Below, in pieces: positions 1-4,407 of a stretch of 9,713 bases of DNA. The DNA lies in the NCBI GenBank assembly GCA_035499215.1, contig DATJZH010000394.1, positions 1 through 9,713 of the forward strand, read 5' to 3'. Both the position numbers and the translations under genes were made by a program. Within the stretch, counting starts at the first letter, position 1. Each line of letters starts with the position of its first letter. The DNA comes from DATJZH01 sp035499215. Lineage in GTDB: Bacteria; Actinomycetota; Actinomycetes; Streptosporangiales; Streptosporangiaceae. The notes beneath the pieces are model-generated. The model worked only from the letters and a program-made list of their open reading frames with translations, did not search any database and was not told where the DNA came from.

Positions 1-61
1 TCCACGGTGCAAACGATTATGACACACATTGTCCGCCTGGCTCCGGAAGTGGAGCCAGATC

Positions 62-385
62 ATGCACGGCGAGGACAACGACGGCAAGTTCCCTGACGAG
101 AGCCCGGTCGAGGTCCGCTACCCGCGCTCCAAGCGGGAGGAGCAGGGCGGCCGGGAGCGGTGGCCGTGGCTGCCGGGAACTATCGTAAGGCAGTGCGGGC
201 CGGACGAGTGGTATGTGTACGTCGAGGTCCGCGAGCTGGCCGTGCTGCGGGACGGGCGGCGGGCGCCGCGCGGGACTGCCAGCCGTAACCTCTACTATCC
301 CTGCTGCTTCCGGGACAGCTCGGAGATCCGGCTGCGGCCCGCATCGAGCGGCCCGGCGTCAGCGCGGCGCGGGGTGGGCCGGTGA
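62..385 (+). CDS. Small conserved actinomycete protein of unknown function
   Basis: This encodes 107 residues. The ATG at 62 is preferred over an in-frame TTG at 29 because GGAG (51-54) lies 7 bases before it. The protein is hydrophilic at the N-terminus (MHGEDNDGKFPDESPVEVRYPR) and has a central segment WPWLPGTIVRQCGPDEW (about residues 35-51) that I recognise from memory as recurring in actinomycete hypothetical proteins; I know no function for it. It has no signal peptide or membrane segment. Its stop codon overlaps the GTG start of the DUF2637 gene by four bases (GTGA, 382-385), so the two are probably co-translated. The company of a DUF2637 gene suggests an integrative or plasmid-derived accessory region. 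The existence of the gene is well supported, the role is unknown. Confidence 0.75.
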   Translation: MHGEDNDGKFPDESPVEVRYPRSKREEQGGRERWPWLPGTIVRQCGPDEWYVYVEVRELAVLRDGRRAPRGTASRNLYYPCCFRDSSEIRLRPASSGPASARRGVGR

Positions 386-987
386 GCGGGGACCGGGTGA
401 TCCGCTTGGCGACGGCGGCTGTGGTCTGCGCGGTGGCGGCGTTCGCGGCGGTGGTCAGCTACTCCCACGTCTACGGCCTGGGCCAGGCGCACGGGCAGGG
501 CGGCGCGGCGGCCCGGCTGCTGCCGCTGTCCGTGGACGGGCTGATCCTGGCCGCCTCGCTCGTGCTGCTCCACGAGGCCCGCAACGACCGGGACGCGCCA
601 CGGCTGGCCCGGCTGATGCTGTGGTTCGGCATCGGTGCCACGATCGGCGCGAACATCGCATTCGGGGCGGGGTACGGCCTGCTCGGGGCGCTGATCTCGG
701 CCTGGCCTGCGGTGGCGTTCATCGGCTCGGTGGAGATCGCCATGCAGCAGGTGAGGCGAGCCCACGTGCCACGAGTGGCTAGCAGCGGGCCAGCTGTGGC
801 AGAGGTGGCGGGGGATGTGGAGCAGGCGGTCCGCGCGGCGTATGTGGCGTCGGTGGCGGCCGGGCAACCGCTGAGCCAGCGGGCCATGGCCGAGCGGTTC
901 GGCCTGTCCCGCCGCAAAGTGAGCCAGCTCATCACGACGATTGCCGTCGACAGCACTGGCCGGTTGCCGGACGCGACGAAGGCGTGA
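382..987 (+). CDS. DUF2637 membrane protein with C-terminal helix-turn-helix
   Basis: This encodes 201 residues from a GTG start coupled to the previous gene. Four hydrophobic segments are visible at about residues 7-27, 47-64, 75-97 and 99-121. The second contains LLPLSVDGLILAASLVLL and the fourth ISAWPAVAFIGSVE, both characteristic of DUF2637 proteins. After a linker, residues about 148-185 read as a helix-turn-helix (LSQRAMAERFGLSRRKVSQLI). DUF2637 proteins are common on actinomycete conjugative plasmids and integrative elements and resemble spread (Spd) proteins, so a role at the membrane in intramycelial DNA spread is possible but inferred. The helix-turn-helix would put DNA contact on a membrane-anchored protein. 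No FtsK-like transfer gene, replication gene or integrase is seen nearby, so this may be a remnant of a larger module. Confidence 0.85.
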   Translation: MSGDRVIRLATAAVVCAVAAFAAVVSYSHVYGLGQAHGQGGAAARLLPLSVDGLILAASLVLLHEARNDRDAPRLARLMLWFGIGATIGANIAFGAGYGLLGALISAWPAVAFIGSVEIAMQQVRRAHVPRVASSGPAVAEVAGDVEQAVRAAYVASVAAGQPLSQRAMAERFGLSRRKVSQLITTIAVDSTGRLPDATKA

Positions 988-1340
988 GCATGAACCGGCA
1001 CGGCGGGATAGCCGAACGGCACCGGCACGATGGCCAGCAGAACAGGACGCGGCGACCAGCGATCAGGACAGCTTCCTTACCACCCTCGGCGAAGAAGGAG
1101 CCCGCCAGACCTGACCGGTGAATGGGTTAGAAAGGATCCTGAGGGGCCGGGTTGTGCTTCGTAGAGGTGGTGAGCAGGCGTCAGCAGATCGGCACGATTC
1201 GCGGTGCCTGCATCCCCGGTTGTGGCTGCTGGCCGGGCATGGCGGCGTGCGGCATAACCGGTTATGCCGGGACGCTTTCCGCTGTTGTGGCCCGCCCGGA
1301 TCGGGGGGCACCGGGGATACCTAAACAAGATGACCGTCGG
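988..1340. other. Poorly coding spacer after the DUF2637 gene
   Basis: No convincing gene is seen here on the plus strand. A 43-codon ORF (990-1121) begins two bases after the DUF2637 stop but has unbiased third positions and an Arg/Pro-rich, low-information product. A short stretch in a different frame (about 1040-1110) reads as plausible acidic protein ending EEGARQT but has no start codon, so it could be a frameshifted relic. The minus strand holds the doubtful 3' half of the ORF starting at 1541. The clearest feature is the perfect 20-bp palindrome at 1250-1269. Confidence 0.5.
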
Positions 1341-1541
1341 CGGGCCATCGCGCGGCGCGGCGACGTCGGTGGAACTCGTGTGTGTGGCGATGCGCTCGGC
1401 TCGCGTCATCCCCTCGGACAGTTCACGCGCGATACTCACCGCGACCGCAGCCGATTCCGCGCGTAGCGATGCGCCGCACTCGGTGTCGATCAGGTTCAGC
1501 AGCTTGACCGTTGCCTGGGTCCGTGGTGCCGTCCGGCTCAT
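1077..1541 (-). CDS. Hypothetical protein, last gene of GntR operon; 3' half doubtful
   Basis: The open frame gives 154 residues from an ATG at 1541, only 6 bases after the stop of the GntR gene. The first 50 or so residues look real: amphipathic and helical, with the segments TVKLLNLIDTECGASLRAE and ELSEGMTRAERIA. From about residue 60 onward the product turns into low-complexity Arg/Pro/Gly/Ser sequence, the third-base bias weakens, and the frame crosses a perfect palindrome. I infer that either the true gene is shorter and has lost its stop by a frameshift or deletion, or the C-terminal part is accidental open frame. No family is recognised. Position suggests a job shared with the GntR regulator and the two small proteins upstream. 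Confidence 0.45.
   Translation of the reverse strand: MSRTAPRTQATVKLLNLIDTECGASLRAESAAVAVSIARELSEGMTRAERIATHTSSTDVAAPRDGPPTVILFRYPRCPPIRAGHNSGKRPGITGYAARRHARPAATTGDAGTANRADLLTPAHHLYEAQPGPSGSFLTHSPVRSGGLLLRRGW
1250..1269. promoter_or_regulatory. Perfect 20-bp palindrome, candidate operator
   Basis: The sequence CGGCATAACCGGTTATGCCG is perfectly self-complementary over all 20 bases with no spacer. It is AT-containing at both half-site cores (ATAA/TTAT) in otherwise very GC-rich DNA. Such a symmetrical site fits binding by a dimeric repressor. The small GntR protein encoded at 1548-1808 is the nearest candidate, but no experiment or known consensus links them. It lies inside the doubtful C-terminal half of the minus-strand ORF 1077-1541, which argues against that half being translated. 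A recombination site or cruciform-forming site is an alternative. Confidence 0.5.
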
Positions 1542-1547
1542 GCGGGA

Positions 1548-1808
1548 TCACCGGGGCTTTCCGGCATGGTCGGCGAGCCGCCATATGACCTGGTGAGGTT
1601 TGGACTCGACATGGCGTGCGTGGCCGGTTTTCACCAGGACTGTCAGCGCGTGCCGTGCCGTGGCCTTGGATACGGTGTGTGCTTGGGCCAGCCGGGCCGA
1701 GGAGGGCAGCAGGGAGCCGGGCGGGTAGGTGCCGTCTTCGATCCGTCCGCGCAGCAGCCGGGCCAGCCAGATGTAGCGCGGGGTGTAGTCAGCGTCCAGG
1801 TCATCCAT
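1548..1808 (-). CDS. Small GntR-family winged helix regulator, DNA-binding domain only
   Basis: This encodes 86 residues from the ATG at 1808, chosen because GGGGAGG lies about 8 bases upstream; a longer in-frame extension to 1868 is possible. Residues about 10-80 match the GntR wing-helix pattern: LLRGRIEDGTYPPGSLLPS, then a helix-turn-helix (SARLAQAHTVSKATARHAL) and the wing (LVKTGHARHVESKPHQV). GntR regulators usually carry a C-terminal effector domain. None is present here, so it is a stand-alone DNA binder, a form common in actinomycete accessory regions. Its start overlaps the end of the upstream small gene by 8 bases. It probably regulates its own operon. Candidate sites are the palindrome at 1250-1269 and the inverted repeat at 2298-2332, but neither is proven. 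Confidence 0.85.
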   Translation of the reverse strand: MDDLDADYTPRYIWLARLLRGRIEDGTYPPGSLLPSSARLAQAHTVSKATARHALTVLVKTGHARHVESKPHQVIWRLADHAGKPR

Positions 1809-2049
1809 CGGCGCGGCCTCCCCCGGGATTCCCGTTACCAGGGACGGCGTCGTCCGGCAGCGGGTCACCCGCGTTGTAGGGCTGCCGCCGCGCCCGCTCG
1901 ATGTCGATGGCGGTCATCTCGGCCAGGATCGACACGTGCACGGGTGAACCGGGGCCCGCCAGGGCCAGGCTGATCTGAAGATCTCGCCTGGCACGGTCGA
2001 GCTGATCACCGGTCAGGCCGCTGACATCGTGGAGACGGTCAGCAGGCAT
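1801..2049 (-). CDS. Small conserved helical protein of unknown function
   Basis: This encodes 82 residues from the ATG at 2049, with a purine-rich GGAAGAGG about 7 bases upstream. Its core SGLTGDQLDRARRDLQISLALAG followed by VHVSILAEMTAIDIERARR (about residues 10-55) predicts two amphipathic helices; the tail is Gly/Pro/Asp-rich and likely disordered. I recall similar short proteins next to small GntR genes in actinomycetes, but no function is known to me. The start lies inside the end of the upstream gene (stop 2039-2041), and its own stop overlaps the GntR start, so translation is probably coupled along the operon. It shares a general layout (short helical repeat, polar tail) with the upstream gene product and may be a diverged relative. 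Confidence 0.65.
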   Translation of the reverse strand: MPADRLHDVSGLTGDQLDRARRDLQISLALAGPGSPVHVSILAEMTAIDIERARRQPYNAGDPLPDDAVPGNGNPGGGRADG

Positions 2050-2254
2050 CGGCCAGCCTCTTCCGGTCTTCTTCTTCGGCCAGCACGGCGTCAAGCGCGT
2101 CCTGAAGCTGGTCGCGGGCCGGGGGCACGGGATTCTTCATGCCGATGGACTCGAGAGCGTTCTCCAGCCGTGCGTGATAGTCGCGCAATTCGGATGTGGT
2201 CAGCGCGTGAAGCGGATGCTTGGGCGGGTCAACTGAGGCAGGTTCGGCGGGCAT
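2039..2254 (-). CDS. Small conserved helical protein, first gene of GntR operon
   Basis: This encodes 71 residues from the ATG at 2254; GAGGAG stands about 10 bases upstream. An in-frame GTG at 2272 would add six residues, but it sits on that ribosome-binding sequence. The core HPLHALTTSELRDYHARLENAL (about residues 13-34) followed by a second helix (ARDQLQDALDAVLAEEEDRKRLAD) looks like a short helical hairpin or coiled coil. Small proteins with a similar LTTxEL..Y...LE pattern recur in actinomycetes without a known role. Being first, it is the gene most directly downstream of the divergent control region at 2255-2410, which it shares with the XRE/DUF397 pair. Confidence 0.65.
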   Translation of the reverse strand: MPAEPASVDPPKHPLHALTTSELRDYHARLENALESIGMKNPVPPARDQLQDALDAVLAEEEDRKRLADAC

Positions 2255-2297
2255 CGGCGGGCCGCTCCTCACGAGTAAGTCGGGCGGATGATCTCGG

Positions 2298-2332
2298 TAC
2301 CCAACGTGCCCGCCCGGGACTACCGTTGGGTA
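2298..2332. promoter_or_regulatory. 9-bp inverted repeat between divergent operons, candidate operator
   Basis: TACCCAACG at 2298-2306 and CGTTGGGTA at 2324-2332 are perfect reverse complements separated by 17 bases, centre to centre 26 bp. The right arm also takes part in a shorter internal symmetry, CTACC (2320-2324) with GGTAG (2329-2333). The repeat sits centrally in the 156-bp gap between the minus-strand GntR operon and the plus-strand XRE/DUF397 pair, so one regulator bound here could control both directions. Either the XRE protein or the GntR protein could bind it; the sequence does not decide. I could not assign convincing -35/-10 boxes. Confidence 0.55.
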
Positions 2333-2410
2333 GAGCTTTCGGTTGCTCAGCGTGATAGCGCGGCTCGGGCGGGATTCCGCGCTCGCGGCCCTGGACTAAG
2401 CGGAGCAGAC

Positions 2411-3247
2411 ATGACAGATGCGGAATCGGGCCCAGCCGATGCGCAGGCCAGCGCAGCCGGGATCTTCGCGGCGGAACTGAAGGCGCAGCGCGGCCGGCTC
2501 GGCTGGACCCAGGTCCAGCTCGGAGACAGAATCGGCTACTCCGGATCGTTCATCTCCGACGTGGAGCGCGGGGCACGGTGGGCAAGCCTGGACTTCGCGC
2601 AGCGGTGCGACAACGAGATGGGCATGCCCGGGACCCTGGAACGGATGCATGAGCTGACCCGGCGCGAGGCATACCCATCTTGGTTCAGCCCGGTGATCCC
2701 GTTCGAGGCAGCGGCAGTCCGCATCCACGGATGGGCATTGGGCGCGGCACCGGGCCTGCTGCAGACCGAAGGCTACGCGCGATCGGTCATCCAAGCCCGC
2801 AGACCCGAGGCCGATGACGCCGCCATTGAGCGCACGGTCGTAGCGCGCATGGAGCGGCAGGCGATCCTCGCGAGGGAAAACCGGCCCCTGCTCTGGTACG
2901 TGCTGCACGAAGGCTCGCTGCGTCACGTGGTCGGTGACCGGGAGATCATGGCCGGGCAACTCGATAAGCTGATCAAGTCAGCAACCATGCCGGGCGTGGT
3001 GCTCCAGGTACTGCCGTTCACCGCGCACGATCACGCAGGAGTCGAGGGGCCGATCGTCCTGTACGAAAGCTACAGCGGTCCCGCCGTGGCCTACACCGAG
3101 TGCTACGGAGGCGGCCGACTCGTTGAGGCCAGCGACGAAGTAGCCGACCTGATGACCGTGGTGGGCATGCTCCGGGCGGCAGCGCTACCGCCACGGGACT
3201 CGCTGGCCTTCATGACGCAGATCAGGAGAGACCTTGATGACCGGTAA
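2411..3247 (+). CDS. XRE-family regulator with DUF5753 domain
   Basis: This encodes 278 residues. The ATG at 2411 is chosen because GGAG (2402-2405) lies just upstream and the sequence before it in the longer frame (to 2288) is promoter DNA. Residues about 19-75 form a Cro/C1-type helix-turn-helix (GWTQVQLGDRIGYSGSFISD). Residues about 89-272 match the actinomycete DUF5753 domain, with landmarks PGLLQTEGYARSVI, the RMERQ helix, LLWYVLHEGSLR and VVLQVLPF. Such proteins sit next to DUF397 genes many times per genome in Streptomyces and relatives (WhiJ-like loci) and affect development or antibiotic production. Some pairs, such as Scr1-Scr2 of S. coelicolor, have been discussed as toxin-antitoxin-like. 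It overlaps the following DUF397 gene by 11 bases. Confidence 0.93.
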   Translation: MTDAESGPADAQASAAGIFAAELKAQRGRLGWTQVQLGDRIGYSGSFISDVERGARWASLDFAQRCDNEMGMPGTLERMHELTRREAYPSWFSPVIPFEAAAVRIHGWALGAAPGLLQTEGYARSVIQARRPEADDAAIERTVVARMERQAILARENRPLLWYVLHEGSLRHVVGDREIMAGQLDKLIKSATMPGVVLQVLPFTAHDHAGVEGPIVLYESYSGPAVAYTECYGGGRLVEASDEVADLMTVVGMLRAAALPPRDSLAFMTQIRRDLDDR

Positions 3248-3419
3248 CACGATGTGGCGCACGTCCAGCTACAGCGGGGGCTCGGGCGGCGACTGCGTAG
3301 AAGTCCGGGACGACACCGGGCGCGTGCTCGTGCGCGATACCAAGGACCGTACCGGCCCCGTGCTGCCCTTCACTCCCCAAGCGTGGCAGCGGTTCGCTGA
3401 CCTGGTGAAGCGCTCGTAA
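3237..3419 (+). CDS. DUF397 domain protein
   Basis: This encodes 60 residues. The ATG at 3237 is preferred to the adjoining TTG at 3234; GGAGAG (3225-3230) lies 6 bases upstream, inside the end of the XRE gene. The whole protein is one DUF397 domain: W-R-(T/S)-S-Y-S near the N-terminus (WRTSSYSGGSGGDCVEV), then VLVRDTKDRTGPVLPFTP and a final helix WQRFADLVK. This is the normal length for the family. DUF397 proteins are small cytoplasmic actinomycete proteins that act with the adjacent XRE/DUF5753 regulator. The 11-bp overlap implies coupled expression of the pair. The exact biochemical role is not established. The candidate transposon terminus begins 7 bases after its stop codon. Confidence 0.92.
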   Translation: MTGNTMWRTSSYSGGSGGDCVEVRDDTGRVLVRDTKDRTGPVLPFTPQAWQRFADLVKRS

Positions 3420-3432
3420 GCGCGCCTGTAGG

Positions 3433-3496
3433 TTCCCGGTGAACTTGTCCAATTCCCAGGGGAGTTTTCCACTGGATTTCCAATTGGACGTTTCTC
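3433..3496. repeat. Tandem ~19-bp repeats, candidate TnsB-binding array at transposon end
   Basis: Copy 1 at 3433-3451 (TTCCCGGTGAACTTGTCCA) and copy 2 at 3453-3471 (TTCCCAGGGGAGTTTTCCA) are exactly 20 bp apart and agree at 14 of 19 positions by hand count. A weaker third copy at 3478-3496 matches about 13 of 19 positions of their consensus. GTCCAATT (3447-3454) and AATTGGAC (3482-3489) form an 8-bp inverted repeat overlaid on the array, and TCCAATTGGA (3479-3488) is itself a palindrome. The stretch is markedly richer in A/T than its surroundings. In Tn7 and Tn402-like elements, 19-22 bp repeats at each end bind TnsB/TniA, and the array upstream of tnsA can repress the operon. Confidence 0.5.
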
Positions 3497-3514
3497 GGGC
3501 GGAGTGACTGTGTA

Positions 3515-3535
3515 CCCGGCGCAGCTTGCGCCGGG
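3515..3535 (+). terminator. Perfect 9-bp hairpin between DUF397 and tnsA
   Basis: CCCGGCGCA (3515-3523) and TGCGCCGGG (3527-3535) are perfect complements around a 3-base loop GCT, giving a very stable stem. No T-run follows, which is common for actinomycete intrinsic terminators. It would end transcripts of the XRE/DUF397 pair before tnsA, insulating the transposase operon from outside transcription. Alternatives are a regulatory hairpin in the tnsA leader or a protein-binding site. Confidence 0.55.
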
Positions 3536-3639
3536 CAGGTCGGTCTTCCTGTGGTACAGATCGTGGCATTACGTTCTGCGTTCAGGTTGCCTCGGCGTGT
3601 TTCCGTGACTCTGGCCAGTTCTGGGTTCATCGTGCCTGT

Positions 3640-4407
3640 ATGTGCCTGATTGACCGGGATGCCCGGCTGGTGCCGGTTGAGGTAGATGATCTTGGCTCTG
3701 CGGTGGCGCAGGTGCGCCGCGGGGACTCCGGGGAAGATGTTCCCGTGCGCCTGGTGTCAGCGGCGTTGTTCCGGGGATCGAGCCCGTGGCGGACGTTCGG
3801 GTCGCGTAAGGGCCAGGGTCATTACCCTGGCGCGTACTGGTCGGCGGTGACTGGCGGGCATGTTCCCTACGAATCGCGGCTGGAGCTGTCGTTTCTCCTG
3901 TTCGCTGACCGTGAGCCTGGTGCGCGGGCGATCTATGCCCAGCCCTTCCGGCTGGTTGCCGCTGTCAGGGGGAGGACCCGGCGGCACGTTCCTGATTTCC
4001 TGGTGGAGAAGGGTGATGGCGGGCTGACAGTAGTTGACGTCAAGCCGCGGCGGCGGCTCGATGACGATGAGGTGAGGTTCACTTTCGGCTGGACTGCCGG
4101 CCTGGCGGGGATGCTGGGGTGGGGATTCGAGGTGTTCAGCGAGCCGGAGCCGGGCGTCCTGGCGAATGTGCGGTTCCTGTCCGGATACCGGCGGGTCCGC
4201 CAGTTCGACCCGGCAGTGCTGGAGAAGGCCCTGTCGCTGGCGGGCAGGCCGCTGCCCCTGGCGGACCTGGAGGCAGCGGTCGCAGGGGTGGCCCGGTCCG
4301 GGCCGGCGGCGAGGGCGCACGTTCTGCACCTGCTGTGGTCCGGGCGGCTCCGGGCGGATCTCGTCCGCCCGCTGTCCGGCTCTACCTGGGTTGAGTGCTC
4401 GCGATGA
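3640..4407 (+). CDS. tnsA: TnsA-like transposon endonuclease
   Basis: This encodes 255 residues from the ATG at 3640; there is no clear ribosome-binding site, so the start is moderately certain (the open frame extends to a TTG at 3526 without homology-like sequence). The TnsA catalytic fold is recognisable: YW-S-V-G-HVPYESRLEL with Glu78, RRHVPDFLV with Asp119, and LTVVDVKPR with Asp133/Lys135, matching the E-D-(x)K restriction-enzyme-like site. TnsA cuts the 5' ends of the transposon while TnsB cuts the 3' ends, giving complete excision. The C-terminal part (about 180-255) is the segment that would contact TnsB/TnsC. Its stop overlaps the tnsB start (ATGA, 4404-4407). Codons with T in third position are more common than in the following genes. 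Confidence 0.85.
   Translation: MCLIDRDARLVPVEVDDLGSAVAQVRRGDSGEDVPVRLVSAALFRGSSPWRTFGSRKGQGHYPGAYWSAVTGGHVPYESRLELSFLLFADREPGARAIYAQPFRLVAAVRGRTRRHVPDFLVEKGDGGLTVVDVKPRRRLDDDEVRFTFGWTAGLAGMLGWGFEVFSEPEPGVLANVRFLSGYRRVRQFDPAVLEKALSLAGRPLPLADLEAAVAGVARSGPAARAHVLHLLWSGRLRADLVRPLSGSTWVECSR

Noticed and set aside
1040..1113. Protein-like stretch in another frame (ending EEGARQT)
   Set aside because: It looks like acidic coding sequence but has no start codon and no detectable upstream continuation in frame; too short to call a pseudogene.
990..1121. 43-codon ORF starting two bases after the DUF2637 stop
   Set aside because: Product is Arg/Pro-rich with no recognisable motif, third positions are not GC-biased, and no ribosome-binding site is evident beyond proximity to the previous gene.
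1152..1466. Plus-strand ORF opposite the GntR operon tail
   Set aside because: Cys/Arg-rich product without motifs, overlapping the better supported minus-strand start region; typical spurious frame in GC-rich DNA.
2288..2410. N-terminal extension of the XRE gene by 41 residues
   Set aside because: This region contains the inverted repeat and probable promoters, and the ATG at 2411 has its own ribosome-binding sequence right before the conserved domain.
3526..3639. Longer TnsA start at the TTG at 3526
   Set aside because: The extension overlaps the hairpin and encodes Cys/Arg-rich sequence with no TnsA character.
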